Shown here piece by piece: positions 51,839 through 60,790 of a DNA stretch of 64,000 bases. Position 1 is the first letter of the stretch. Each line of letters opens with the position of its first letter. The position numbers and the translations under genes are program-made. The notes under the pieces are model-generated. The model was given only the letters and a program-made list of their open reading frames with translations, made no database searches and had not been told where the DNA came from. The stretch is from Rhodococcus gordoniae (lineage in GTDB: Bacteria > Actinomycetota > Actinomycetes > Mycobacteriales > Mycobacteriaceae): the NCBI RefSeq assembly GCF_001646655.1, contig NZ_LPZN01000016.1, positions 1 through 64,000 on the forward strand, given 5' to 3'.

Positions 51839-52939
51839 ATGGATGTACCGACCGCCTATCCGGTCCAGTTGATCCAGCCCGACGGGCGACGCGTCCTCGA
51901 CACCGAGTACGGCCCACTCGTCGCCGACATCGGCCCCGACGAACTGCGCGGGCTCTATCGCGACATGGTCGTCGCACGACGCCTCGACTCGGAGGCGACG
52001 GCCCTGCAGCGACAGGGTGAGCTCGGCCTCTGGGCACCGCTCCAGGGCCAGGAAGCCGCGCAGGTCGGCTCCGCCCGGGCCCTCGCGCCCGACGATTACG
52101 TCTTCACCAGCTACCGCGAGCACGCCGTCGCGTGGTGTCGCGGCGTCGATCCCGCCGACATGACCCGCCTGTGGCGCGGGTGCGGGTTGTCCGGTTGGGA
52201 TCCGCACTCGGTGGCCACCACCAACCCGGCCATCGTCGTCGGCGCCCAGGGCCTGCATGCCACCGGGTACGCGATGGGCGCGAAACTCGACGGAGCCGAG
52301 ATCGCCACCGTCGTGTACTTCGGCGACGGTGCCACGAGCCAGGGCGATCTCTCGGAGGCCCTCGTGTTCTCCGTCAGCTGGGGAGTCGGCGTGGTGTTCA
52401 TCTGCCAGAACAACCATTGGGCGATCAGCGTGCCCACCCGAGTGCAGAGTCCTGTGCCCCTGGCCCGGCGCGCCGCCGGATTCGGGATGCCGGCCGTGCA
52501 GGTCGACGGTAACGACGTCCTTGCAGTCCTCGCGGTGACCCGTCGCGCCGTCCGCCATGCCCGCGACGGAGCCGGACCGTTCTTCGTCGAAGCCCTCACC
52601 TACCGCATGGGTCCCCACACGACCTCCGACGACCCCACTCGCTACCGCACGCCCGCCGATCTCGAGGAATGGAAGGCGCGCGACCCCATCGACCGGTTGC
52701 GCCGGTTGCTCGAACGCGAAGAGCTCGTCGACGAGACCTTCTTCGACGAGGTCCGGACGGTCGCCGACGAGACCGCTGTGCGGCTGCGGCGGGGAACACT
52801 CGGGATGCCCGACCCCGAACCCGCCGCACTGTTCGACCACGTCTACGCGACCGAGCATCCGCTCATCGAGCAGGAACGTGCCGATCACGCCCGGTATCTG
52901 GCGAGTTTCGGTACCACGGACGAGGAGGCGCGACGATGA
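51839..52939 (+). CDS. bkdA: branched-chain 2-oxoacid dehydrogenase E1 alpha
   Basis: E1 alpha of a 2-oxoacid dehydrogenase, 366 residues. ThDP/Mg motif YFGDGATSQGDLSEALVF, then NNHWAISVPT, and FVEALTYRMGPHTTSDDPTRY including the phosphorylation-loop region. It decarboxylates the oxoacid on ThDP with the beta subunit. ATG 51839 has GAGGTG 6 nt before it. Stop overlaps the beta start (ATGA). Lrp neighbour and separate E1 alpha/beta point to the branched-chain, not pyruvate, complex. Confidence 0.93.
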   Translation: MDVPTAYPVQLIQPDGRRVLDTEYGPLVADIGPDELRGLYRDMVVARRLDSEATALQRQGELGLWAPLQGQEAAQVGSARALAPDDYVFTSYREHAVAWCRGVDPADMTRLWRGCGLSGWDPHSVATTNPAIVVGAQGLHATGYAMGAKLDGAEIATVVYFGDGATSQGDLSEALVFSVSWGVGVVFICQNNHWAISVPTRVQSPVPLARRAAGFGMPAVQVDGNDVLAVLAVTRRAVRHARDGAGPFFVEALTYRMGPHTTSDDPTRYRTPADLEEWKARDPIDRLRRLLEREELVDETFFDEVRTVADETAVRLRRGTLGMPDPEPAALFDHVYATEHPLIEQERADHARYLASFGTTDEEARR

Positions 52940-53919
52940 CCACCACGACGATGACACTCGGCGGTGCCCTCAACGCCGGACTCCGCCGCGCGCTCGAACA
53001 CGATCCCAAGGTCGTCGTCATGGGCGAGGACGTCGGCACCCTCGGTGGCGTCTTCCGCATCACCGACACCTTGCAGAAGGATTTCGGTGAGGGACGCGTG
53101 ATCGACACGCCCCTCGCCGAATCCGGGATCGTGGGAACGGCCTTCGGGATGGCGCTGCGCGGCTACCGGCCGGTGTGCGAGATCCAGTTCGACGGTTTCG
53201 TCTACCCCGCCTTCGACCAGATCGTCTCGCAGGTCGCGAAGATCCACTACCGCACGGCGGGCACCGTGACGGCGCCGCTGACCGTCCGTATCCCCTACGG
53301 CGGCGGTATCGGTGCGGTCGAACACCACTCGGAGTCACCGGAGGTGTACTTCACCCATACCGCGGGTCTGCGTGTCGTGAGTCCGAGCACTCCGTCCGAT
53401 GCGTACTGGATGATCCAGCAGGCCGTCGCCCTCGACGACCCGGTGATCTTCCTCGAGCCCAAACACCGTTACTGGGAACGCGGAGAGGTGGATACGAACA
53501 CCGCACCCGACCTCGCCCTCACCTCCGCGCGGGTCACCCGGTCCGGCACCGAAGCAACGATCGTGACCTTCGGTGCGTTGGTCGCCACCGCGCTCCGTGC
53601 GGCGGAGATCGCGGAGGCGGAAGGACATTCGCTCGAGGTCGTCGATCTGAGGTCGCTGTCCCCCATCGACTTCGACACGATCGAGGCCTCGGTACGACGG
53701 ACCGGTCGGCTCGTCGTCGTGCAGGAAGCGCCGGTCTTCTGCGGTATCGGCGCGGAGATCGCCGCCCGCACGAGCGAGCGGTGCTTCTATCAACTCGAGG
53801 CGCCGGTGCTGCGGGTCGGCGGATTCGACATCCCCTATCCGCCCGCCAAACTCGAATCCCATCACCGTCCCGATCCGGATCGCATCCTCGACGCGGTCGA
53901 CCGCGCACTCGCGGCGTGA
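52936..53919 (+). CDS. bkdB: branched-chain 2-oxoacid dehydrogenase E1 beta
   Basis: E1 beta, 327 residues, transketolase-like with VVVMGEDVGTLGGVFR, the FDGFVYPAFDQI loop and EHHSESPEVYF, plus the C-terminal FDIPYPPAKLESHHRPD. It forms the alpha2beta2 ThDP site with BkdA. It is 9 bp before the E2 gene. ATG 52936. Confidence 0.94.
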   Translation: MTTTTMTLGGALNAGLRRALEHDPKVVVMGEDVGTLGGVFRITDTLQKDFGEGRVIDTPLAESGIVGTAFGMALRGYRPVCEIQFDGFVYPAFDQIVSQVAKIHYRTAGTVTAPLTVRIPYGGGIGAVEHHSESPEVYFTHTAGLRVVSPSTPSDAYWMIQQAVALDDPVIFLEPKHRYWERGEVDTNTAPDLALTSARVTRSGTEATIVTFGALVATALRAAEIAEAEGHSLEVVDLRSLSPIDFDTIEASVRRTGRLVVVQEAPVFCGIGAEIAARTSERCFYQLEAPVLRVGGFDIPYPPAKLESHHRPDPDRILDAVDRALAA

Positions 53920-53928
53920 GGTGCACCG

Positions 53929-55245
53929 ATGACGAATCCCACACGCGTAGTACAGGAATTCCGGCTCCCCGATCTGGGTGAGGGACTCACCGAAGCGGAT
54001 TGGGTGCAGTGGGCGGTCGAGGTCGGCGACCGGATCGAACTCAACCAGACCATCGGGGAGGTCGAGACCGCCAAGGCCACGGTGGAACTGCCCTCTCCGT
54101 ATGCGGGCATCGTCACCGAACTGCTGGTCGAACCGGGGCAGACGGTTCCGGTCGGGGCACCGTTGCTGCGGATCGCCACGGAGGACGGACCCGCCGAGGC
54201 GTCCGGGGGCGGCAGCGCGTCCCGTCCGTCGGTGCTGGTGGGCTACGGACCCGGCGATGCCCCGCAGAGCAGGCGCGCGGCCCGCCGCGCATCGGCCGAC
54301 ACCGCTCGTGCCCGTGAAGTCGATCCACCGACCGCACGACCCGACGCGAAGCCCGGTGCACGCAAACTCGCAGCCCTTCTCGAGATCGACCTGGACACGG
54401 TGACGGGCACCGGACGGGGTGGCGTGATCACGCGTGACGACGTGAGACGCACCGCCGCTCACGGCGAGGGGCCGGCTGCCGGTCCCGGCGACGAACCCGC
54501 GGCGGCGTCTCCGCTTCCGCGCACACCCGGGCCCTCCGTCGAGCGGACCACGCGAATACCTGTCGGAGGAGTCCGCAAGCGGACCGCCGAGGCCGTCTCA
54601 CGCAGCGCCTTCACCGCGCCGCACGCCACGGTCTTCCTCACGTGCGACGCGACCGCCACCGTCGCTCTCGTATCCACACTGCGCGCGTCGCCGGCCTTCG
54701 AGGGTGTCCACCCGACCGCACTGAGCATCGTCTCGCGCGCACTGCTGTGCGCGATCGCCGACGAACCGTCGCTCAATGCGCACTGGGACGACGATGCGGA
54801 CGAGATCGTCCTCCACCACGACGTGCACCTCGGCATCGCCACCGCGACGTCCGACGGCCTGAAGGTCCCCGTCGTCCGTGAGGCCCAGCGACTGTCGTTA
54901 CCGCGATTGGCGAGCTCGATCGCCGAGGTCGCCGACCGTGCGCGGACGGGCCGGGTAACGCCGGCCGAGCTGACCGGTTCGACGGTCTCGGTGACGAACG
55001 TAGGGGTGTTCGGGGTGGATGCGGGAACCCCGATCCTCAATCCCGGCGAGTCGGCCATCCTCGCCGTGGGAGCGATCTCCGACCGCCCGTGGGTGGTCGA
55101 CGGCGCCCTCGCGATCCGGAAGATCGTCACGTTGTCGCTGTCGTTCGACCATCGGCTCGTCGACGGGGAGCAGGCAGGACGGGCCCTCGCGACGATCGGT
55201 GCCGTCCTCGGCGATCCCGTGCCCGCACTGCTCGCCGGCATGTGA
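53929..55245 (+). CDS. bkdC: branched-chain 2-oxoacid dehydrogenase E2 (dihydrolipoamide acyltransferase)
   Basis: A 438-residue E2 with one lipoyl domain (1-80, lipoyl Lys49 in VETAKATVE), a Pro/Ala/Arg-rich linker, a peripheral-subunit-binding domain (about 143-176, GTGRGGVITRDDVRR) and the CoA-acyltransferase domain with catalytic His in FDHRLVDGEQAG. No E3 gene follows, so lipoamide dehydrogenase must come from elsewhere. Last gene of the bkd operon. Confidence 0.95.
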   Translation: MTNPTRVVQEFRLPDLGEGLTEADWVQWAVEVGDRIELNQTIGEVETAKATVELPSPYAGIVTELLVEPGQTVPVGAPLLRIATEDGPAEASGGGSASRPSVLVGYGPGDAPQSRRAARRASADTARAREVDPPTARPDAKPGARKLAALLEIDLDTVTGTGRGGVITRDDVRRTAAHGEGPAAGPGDEPAAASPLPRTPGPSVERTTRIPVGGVRKRTAEAVSRSAFTAPHATVFLTCDATATVALVSTLRASPAFEGVHPTALSIVSRALLCAIADEPSLNAHWDDDADEIVLHHDVHLGIATATSDGLKVPVVREAQRLSLPRLASSIAEVADRARTGRVTPAELTGSTVSVTNVGVFGVDAGTPILNPGESAILAVGAISDRPWVVDGALAIRKIVTLSLSFDHRLVDGEQAGRALATIGAVLGDPVPALLAGM

Positions 55246-55276
55246 GAGCTGTGCGGCCTCGGTAGCGTGCATCCAC

Positions 55277-56446
55277 GTGGTGGATACACGACGGACGGCG
55301 GACCGGCTCACGCACGCCCGGGCCGCGGTGTTCGCGATCTTCGGGCTCAACGGTTTCCTGCTCGCCCTGTGGGTCGTCCACATCCCGACGATCCGGGAGC
55401 GAGTGGGAGTCGATCATGCAGCGCTCGGATCGTTGCTGTTGCTGCTCGCCCTCGGGGCGCTCGGCGGCATGCACGTGACGGGCAGACTCGCCGATCTCCT
55501 CGGCAGCCACCGCACCACCGTCGTCTTCGCCGTGGCGCTGGCATTGACGGTGGTGGGACCGGGTCTGGCCACGGCGCCGTGGCAGCTCGGGCTCGCTCTC
55601 GCGCTGTTCGGTTTCGCGAACGGCGCCCTGGACGTGTCGATGAACTTCCAGGCGGTGGTGGTCGAACAGCGATACCGGCGACCGATCATGTCGGCTTTCC
55701 ACGGGTTGTTCTCCGCAGGTGGGATCGCGGGGTCGCTGGTCGGTGCGGCCGTCCTGGCCGCCGATGTCCACCCTGCGATGACGCTCGCGGCGGCCGGGGT
55801 CGTGGCGGCTGCGGCGACGTGCTGGGCGGCACCGCGCCTCGTCCGGACGGAAGCGCCGCCCCGCTCGTCGTCACCGGTCTCCCGGGGTGGCTACTCGCGG
55901 CGGGTGGTGCTGCTCGGAGGGGTGGCGTTCGCGCTGATGCTGTGCGAAGGGGTCGCGAACGACTGGAGTGCGCTGCAGGTGCAGGAACGTCTCGGCAGTC
56001 CGGAGTCTGTGGCCGCGCTCGCGTTCGGCGCGTTCTCGGCGACCATGACGATCGGGCGCTTCGTCGCCGACCGGGTCACCGCCCGATTCGGCAGTGCCGC
56101 CGTCATCCGGTACGGAACGCTGGTGGCCGCGGCCGGGATGGGCACGGTGGCACTGTCGCCGTGGCTGGTCCTCACTCTCGCCGGGTGGGCGTTGTTCGGC
56201 CTCGGCTTGTCCGGCGCCGTACCACAACTGTTCACCGCCGCGGGCAATCTCGGCACCGGATCCCCCGGGGCGAACATGTCTCGCGTCGTCGGGCTGGGCT
56301 ATCTGGGTTTCCTGGCCGGCCCGGCGTGCATCGGCTGGATCTCCGAAGCCACCTCGCTCACGACGGCGATGGCGGTCCCGCTCGCGTGTGTGCTCCTCGC
56401 TGCGCTTCTCGCCCCCACGCTGACGCCGACGGCGCCCACGCGGTGA
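55277..56446 (+). CDS. MFS transporter
   Basis: A 389-residue, 12-helix transporter. The loop GRLADLLGSHRTT and FGFANGALDVSMNFQAV are typical of the fucose-permease/YbjJ-like branch; substrate unknown. GTG 55277 begins VVDTRRTADRL; TAGCGT (55263-55268) ends 8 bases before it, so the transcript may be nearly leaderless. The stop codon sits in the loop of a terminator. Confidence 0.87.
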   Translation: MVDTRRTADRLTHARAAVFAIFGLNGFLLALWVVHIPTIRERVGVDHAALGSLLLLLALGALGGMHVTGRLADLLGSHRTTVVFAVALALTVVGPGLATAPWQLGLALALFGFANGALDVSMNFQAVVVEQRYRRPIMSAFHGLFSAGGIAGSLVGAAVLAADVHPAMTLAAAGVVAAAATCWAAPRLVRTEAPPRSSSPVSRGGYSRRVVLLGGVAFALMLCEGVANDWSALQVQERLGSPESVAALAFGAFSATMTIGRFVADRVTARFGSAAVIRYGTLVAAAGMGTVALSPWLVLTLAGWALFGLGLSGAVPQLFTAAGNLGTGSPGANMSRVVGLGYLGFLAGPACIGWISEATSLTTAMAVPLACVLLAALLAPTLTPTAPTR

Positions 56447-56462
56447 TCCGCGTGGGCGCCGT
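56429..56462. terminator. bidirectional terminator enclosing the MFS stop codon
   Basis: A perfect 15-bp stem (56429-56443 with 56448-56462) has the loop TGAT; the MFS stop TGA (56444-56446) is inside the loop. The last five MFS codons form the left arm. It also lies 25 bp past the pntB stop on the other strand. Confidence 0.8.
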
Positions 56463-56487
56463 GACGGGCAGCGACGGTCCCGAGGGC

Positions 56488-57912
56488 CTACAGGGCCTTC
56501 AGTTCCTCGGTGACCTCCGAGACCATCTTCTTCGCGTCACCGAACAGCATCGACGTGTTGTCGGCGGTGAACAGCGGGTTGTCGATGCCGGCATAGCCGG
56601 AGCTCATCGAGCGCTTGAGCACGATGACCGACTTCGACTGGTCGACGTTGAGGATCGGCATGCCGTAGATCGGGCTCGTCGAGTCGAGGCGGGCCGCCGG
56701 GTTGGTGACGTCGTTGGCGCCGATGACGATGGTGACATCGGTGCGGCCGAACTCGCCGTTGATGTCGTCCATCTCCTTCATCGCGTCGTACTCGACGTCG
56801 GCTTCGGCGAGCAGGACGTTCATATGGCCGGGCATACGACCGGCGACCGGGTGGATCGCGTACTTGACCTCGACGCCGCGGTCCTCGAGCAGTGCCGCCA
56901 TCTCCTTGACGGCGTGCTGGGCCTGCGCGACGGCCAGGCCGTAGCCGGGCACGACGATGACCTGGTTGGCGTACGCCATCTGGATGGCGGCGTCGGAAGC
57001 CGAGGTGGCCTTGACCGTGCCACCGGAGGCCGAGGCCACGCCGCCGGCCGCTTCGCCGCCACCGAAGGCGCCGAAGACGATCGCGGGGATCGACCGGTTC
57101 ATGGCCTTGGCCATGAGGTTGGTCAGGATCGTGCCGGAGGCACCGACGATCATGCCCGCGACGATCATGGCCTGGTTGTTCAGCGCGAGACCTGCGGCGG
57201 CGGCCGACAGACCGGTCAGTGCGTTGAGCAGCGAGATGACGACGGGCATGTCGGCGCCGCCGATCGGGAACACCACGAACAGACCCATCAGGCCGGCCAC
57301 GACGAGCAGGGCGAGGATCCACCACGAGGCCAGCGGCTCACCGTCGGCACTGATGCCGATGTAGACGGCGATCGCGATCGATGCGAGCACCAGCACGATA
57401 TTGGCCAGCTGGAAGAGCTTCGCCGACGCGACCAGTTTGCGCTCGAGATTCTTGTTCAGCAGTTCCTGCAGCTTGGCGAAGGCGACGAGCGAACCCCAGA
57501 ACGAGATCGAACCGATGATCGCGGCGAACAGCGAACCGACGATCATGACCACGGTGGGCTGGTCGTCGAGTGTGGTGAAGCTGGTGGACTCGAGGTATTC
57601 GGCCCACGCGATGAGCGCGACGGTGCCACCACCGACGCCGTTGAACAGCGCGACCAGCTGCGGCATGGCCGTCATCTTGGTCTTCAGGGCCGGCGGGACG
57701 CCGAGGATGATGCCGACGGCCAGACCGCCGATGATCAGGCCCCAGTTCTCCGTGTCGCGGATGTCGATGAGCACGGCGACGACCGCCAGGGCCATACCGG
57801 CCGCAGCGATGTAGTTGCCGCGCACGGCGGTCTTCGGGCCGGTCAGACCCGACAGACCGTAGATGAACATCGCGAAGGCGATGATGTACAGGACCGAGAC
57901 GAGGTAGCTCAT
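56488..57912 (-). CDS. pntB: NAD(P) transhydrogenase beta subunit
   Basis: Proton-translocating transhydrogenase beta subunit, 474 residues: about nine membrane helices (domain II) then the NADP-binding domain III (about 295-474) with VVPGYGLAVAQAQHAV and IGANDVTNPAA. It couples proton entry to NADPH formation. ATG overlaps the pntAB stop by one base. Confidence 0.96.
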   Translation of the reverse strand: MSYLVSVLYIIAFAMFIYGLSGLTGPKTAVRGNYIAAAGMALAVVAVLIDIRDTENWGLIIGGLAVGIILGVPPALKTKMTAMPQLVALFNGVGGGTVALIAWAEYLESTSFTTLDDQPTVVMIVGSLFAAIIGSISFWGSLVAFAKLQELLNKNLERKLVASAKLFQLANIVLVLASIAIAVYIGISADGEPLASWWILALLVVAGLMGLFVVFPIGGADMPVVISLLNALTGLSAAAAGLALNNQAMIVAGMIVGASGTILTNLMAKAMNRSIPAIVFGAFGGGEAAGGVASASGGTVKATSASDAAIQMAYANQVIVVPGYGLAVAQAQHAVKEMAALLEDRGVEVKYAIHPVAGRMPGHMNVLLAEADVEYDAMKEMDDINGEFGRTDVTIVIGANDVTNPAARLDSTSPIYGMPILNVDQSKSVIVLKRSMSSGYAGIDNPLFTADNTSMLFGDAKKMVSEVTEELKAL

Positions 57913-58241
57913 CAGGCGTCAGCCCCCTTCTTCTGAGCAGCCGGGGAGTCCTTGCGCTGCTTGAACATCCCGAGCATGCGGTCGGTGACGACGAAGCCAC
58001 CGACGACGTTCAGGGTGCCGAAGACCAGAGCGACGAACAGGATGATCTTGATGCCCCAGTGGGCATCGCCGGGGAGGTGACCGAGCACGACGAGCGCGCC
58101 GAGCACGACGATGCCGTGGATCGCGTTGGTGCCCGACATCAGCGGCGTGTGCAGCGTGTTCGGCACCTTGGAGATGACGGCGAAACCGACGAATCCGGCC
58201 AGGACCAGAATCGCGATGTTCGCGAGTAGTTCGTTGTACAT
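57912..58241 (-). CDS. pntAB: NAD(P) transhydrogenase alpha subunit, membrane part
   Basis: A 109-residue subunit with three to four membrane helices (ANIAILVLAGFVGFAVISKV; THGIVV-like NAIHGIVVLGALVVLG; IILFVALVFGTLNVVGGFVV). This is the separate membrane segment of the alpha chain, as in mycobacteria and Rhodospirillum, whereas in E. coli it is fused to the NAD-binding part. Its start directly follows the pntAA stop. Confidence 0.94.
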   Translation of the reverse strand: MYNELLANIAILVLAGFVGFAVISKVPNTLHTPLMSGTNAIHGIVVLGALVVLGHLPGDAHWGIKIILFVALVFGTLNVVGGFVVTDRMLGMFKQRKDSPAAQKKGADA

Positions 58242-59369
58242 CTAGGAGTTCTCCTTCGACCGCGTCACGCAGGCAGCCGCGAGGATCTCGTCCGAGAAAT
58301 CCGGGGCCAGGGCACCGGACTCGTCGAGGAGCAGCTCGATCAGCGCGTACACGTTCTTCGAGTAGAGCTCGGAGGCATGCTCCGGCATCGTCGCGGGCAG
58401 GTTGAGCGGCGAGCAGATGGTGACGTCGTGCTTGACGACGGTCTGCCCCGGCTCGGTGAGTTCGCAGTTGCCACCGGTCTCGCCGGCGAGGTCGACGATC
58501 ACCGAACCCGGCTTCATCCCCTCGACTGCGGCGGCGGTCACCAGGCGCGGCGCCGGGCGACCCGGCACGAGCGCGGTGGTGATGACGACGTCGAAGCCCT
58601 TGATGGCGTCTTCGAGCGCCTGCTGCTGCTGGGCCCGCTCGGCCTCGGTGAGCTCGCGTGCGTAGCCGCCCTCACCGGCGGCGTCGATGCCGAGGTCGAG
58701 CCACTGGGCGCCGACCGAGCGCACCTGGTCGGCGACCTCGGGACGCACGTCGTATCCGGTGGTGCGGCCACCGAGACGCTTCGCCGTGGCCAGCGCCTGC
58801 AGACCCGCGACGCCCACGCCGAGCACCAGCACGGTCGCCGGCTTCACGGTGCCGGCGGCGGTGGTGAGCATCGGGAAGAAGCGTGTGGATTCGCTCGCCG
58901 CGACCAGCACGGCCTTGTAACCGGCGACGTTCGCCTGCGACGACAGGGCATCCATGACCTGCGCGCGGGAGATGCGCGGAATGGCCTCGACGGCGTACGC
59001 CTCGACTCCGGCCTGCGTCAGGGCGCCGATCTGATTGTCGGCGTTGCGCGGGGCGAGGAAACCGATCAGGCGCTGACCGGAGGTCAGGCGGGCGATCTCG
59101 GCGTCGCTCGGCGGGGCGACCTTGACGACGATGTCGGCGGACCAGGCGTCACCGACGGTCGCGCCGGTCTCCTTGTACGCCCCGTCCGGAATCAGCGCGC
59201 CCTGACCGGCACCGGATTCGACGATGACGTCGAGTCCCTTACCGATCAGCGAGGGCACGATCTTCGGTACGAGCGCGACCCGCCGTTCCCCGTCGTTCGT
59301 CTCACGGACCACGCCGACGGTCGGACGGCGGTGCGCTCCGCTCCCCGTGTTCGATCCTTCGGTACTCAA
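58242..59369 (-). CDS. pntAA: NAD(P) transhydrogenase alpha subunit, NAD-binding part
   Basis: Soluble NAD(H)-binding domain I, 375 residues, alanine-dehydrogenase-like, with GVVRETNDGERRVALVP, VLGVGVAGLQALATAKRLG and DLAGETGGNCELTEPG. TTG 59369 is the start: AGGAG lies 7 nt upstream. First gene of pntAA-pntAB-pntB. Confidence 0.95.
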   Translation of the reverse strand: MSTEGSNTGSGAHRRPTVGVVRETNDGERRVALVPKIVPSLIGKGLDVIVESGAGQGALIPDGAYKETGATVGDAWSADIVVKVAPPSDAEIARLTSGQRLIGFLAPRNADNQIGALTQAGVEAYAVEAIPRISRAQVMDALSSQANVAGYKAVLVAASESTRFFPMLTTAAGTVKPATVLVLGVGVAGLQALATAKRLGGRTTGYDVRPEVADQVRSVGAQWLDLGIDAAGEGGYARELTEAERAQQQQALEDAIKGFDVVITTALVPGRPAPRLVTAAAVEGMKPGSVIVDLAGETGGNCELTEPGQTVVKHDVTICSPLNLPATMPEHASELYSKNVYALIELLLDESGALAPDFSDEILAAACVTRSKENS

Positions 59370-59554
59370 TTCTTGACTCCTGCGTCGATGAAAGTGCGCG
59401 TCGTGCCGCGGTCGGCGGCGAAAGATGCGTTATCGAAGGCCATGTGACGGCCTGTCATGCACTGAAAGGCTTAAGCAGACCTACCGTGCCCTCCTGTGAG
59501 GCCGCAACCTGGTCGGATCATCTGAATCGAGTCCGAACAGCAAGATGACGAAAG

Positions 59555-59579
59555 TTTGTGAGGCAGCTCACCTCACAAA
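59555..59579. promoter_or_regulatory. TTTGTGAGG-N7-CCTCACAAA operator-like dyad
   Basis: A perfect 9-bp inverted repeat with 7-bp spacer (25 bp in total), about 185 bp from the pntAA start. The form suits a dimeric repressor such as TetR or GntR; no regulator gene is adjacent. Confidence 0.5.
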
Positions 59580-59629
59580 TGCCATTTTCCTCCGGTGAGC
59601 AAGACCGTGGAGGACTATCGGGGTCGAGC

Positions 59630-59646
59630 CCCGGAACAATTCCGGG
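59630..59646. promoter_or_regulatory. CCCGGAA-CAA-TTCCGGG dyad
   Basis: A perfect 7-bp inverted repeat with a 3-bp centre. It may be an operator or a small hairpin; no T-run follows in either direction. Confidence 0.4.
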
Positions 59647-59718
59647 AACGTCCTTCGGAGCGAAAGGGCACCGATTGCAAAAAGATTCGCTACACGCATA
59701 CCGAACGGAGCGGTGTAC

Positions 59719-59749
59719 CGATTCAGAATGCTTCGGAATCGATTCAGAA
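59719..59749. repeat. direct repeats CGATTCAGAA, 21 bp apart
   Basis: Two exact 10-bp copies (59719-59728 and 59740-59749) are exactly two helical turns apart. The outer bases also form a CGATTC/GAATCG inverted repeat. They lie 58 bp before the zinc-ribbon gene, consistent with a response-regulator-type site. Confidence 0.45.
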
Positions 59750-59806
59750 CCCGGTCGCCGGACCTCTGCTTTGCGCTCGTGCGACAGGAAGCGTAGGAGG
59801 CCGCGG

Positions 59807-59998
59807 ATGAGTCCCGGACCTGGAAAGAAACCCGCGAACGGGACCGCCGACGAGCGCACCACCGACGACACGGGCGGCGACCCGGTCTGCTGGCTCCACC
59901 TTCTGTGCCCCGACTGTGGAGCGATGCTCACCGCCACCGACGAGCCGTGCCCGCGGTGCGGCAGAGAGCACCCCGAGCCCGGTCCCTTCCCCACCTGA
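59807..59998 (+). CDS. small zinc-ribbon protein
   Basis: A 63-residue protein with two CxxC pairs, CPDCG and CPRCG, 14 residues apart, forming a treble-clef or ribbon zinc site, and a Pro/Gly/Thr-rich N-terminus. Function unknown. ATG 59807 has AGGAGG 6 nt upstream, an ideal ribosome site, which argues against the longer frame that begins at 59558. It precedes the sirtuin gene by 18 bp and may be cotranscribed with it. Confidence 0.75.
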   Translation: MSPGPGKKPANGTADERTTDDTGGDPVCWLHLLCPDCGAMLTATDEPCPRCGREHPEPGPFPT

Positions 59999-60016
59999 GC
60001 CTTTAGCCTGAGCCCC

Positions 60017-60781
60017 ATGAACGTGCCGGACCCCGTCCTCGACCTCGCCCGCTCGGCCCGCCGCGTCGCCGTCCTGACCGGCGCCGGGATGTCCGCCGAG
60101 AGCGGCGTGCCCACCTTCCGCGATGCGCAGACCGGACTGTGGGAGAAATTCGACGCGACCGCCCTCGCCACACCGGAGGCCTGGGCGGACGATCCCGCGA
60201 CGGTCTGGGCCTGGTACCAGTGGCGGGTCGCGCTCGTCCGGGGCGTGCAACCCAATGCCGGACATCGCGCCCTCGCCGACTGGGCACACTCCGTCCGCCT
60301 GCGGATCGTGACGCAGAACGTCGACGACCTCCACGAACGGGCGGGAAGCCGTGACGTCACCCATCTGCACGGAAGCCTGTTCACCCCACGGTGCAGCCGG
60401 TGCGAGCGGGCCGTCGATCTTCCCGATCCGCCGGAGGAGCCCGTCGCCCGTCTCGATCCGCCTGCGTGCCCCGCGTGTGGAGGCCCCGGGCGGCCCGGCG
60501 TCGTGTGGTTCGGTGAGATGCTGCCGCAGGAACCGTGGGAGACCGCGACCGAGTCCCTGCGAGACGCCGATCTGCTCCTGGTGGTCGGCACGTCGGGAGT
60601 CGTCCATCCGGCCGCCGGCCTGCCGTCGCTCGCGCGCAGCCACGGCGTGCCGGTGGTGGAGATCGATCCGCGCGAGACCGGCCTCAGCGATCAGGTCGAC
60701 CACACCTGGCGGACGACGGCAGCCGTGGGACTCCCGGCCCTCGTCGACGCGCTGAAGATCCGGACCCGCACACCGCGTTAA
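60017..60781 (+). CDS. sirtuin-type NAD-dependent protein deacylase
   Basis: A 254-residue sirtuin. GAGMSAESGVPTFRD, TQNVDDLHERAG and the catalytic His118 (LHGS) are conserved; zinc is bound by Cys126, Cys129, Cys151 and Cys154. Tyr67 and Arg70 (WYQWR) form the YxxR pair that in SIRT5 and E. coli CobB binds succinyl or malonyl groups, so desuccinylase activity is expected. Starts a run of tightly packed genes to 63.0 kb. Confidence 0.94.
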   Translation: MNVPDPVLDLARSARRVAVLTGAGMSAESGVPTFRDAQTGLWEKFDATALATPEAWADDPATVWAWYQWRVALVRGVQPNAGHRALADWAHSVRLRIVTQNVDDLHERAGSRDVTHLHGSLFTPRCSRCERAVDLPDPPEEPVARLDPPACPACGGPGRPGVVWFGEMLPQEPWETATESLRDADLLLVVGTSGVVHPAAGLPSLARSHGVPVVEIDPRETGLSDQVDHTWRTTAAVGLPALVDALKIRTRTPR

Positions 60782-60790
60782 GGTGAGCCG

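Larger units (their letters stand above)
59370..59806. other. pntAA-zinc-ribbon divergent intergenic region with repeats
   Basis: No gene is supported in these 437 bp. The region is lower in GC at 59680-59760 and holds three dyad or repeat elements listed separately. It must include the pntAA promoter and that of the plus-strand zinc-ribbon gene, but I could not fix either with confidence. Confidence 0.6.

Noticed and set aside
59595-59810. A 71-codon plus-strand frame before the zinc-ribbon gene
   Set aside because: No ribosome site, no homology, and it overlaps repeats that look regulatory; the zinc-ribbon ATG with AGGAGG is better.
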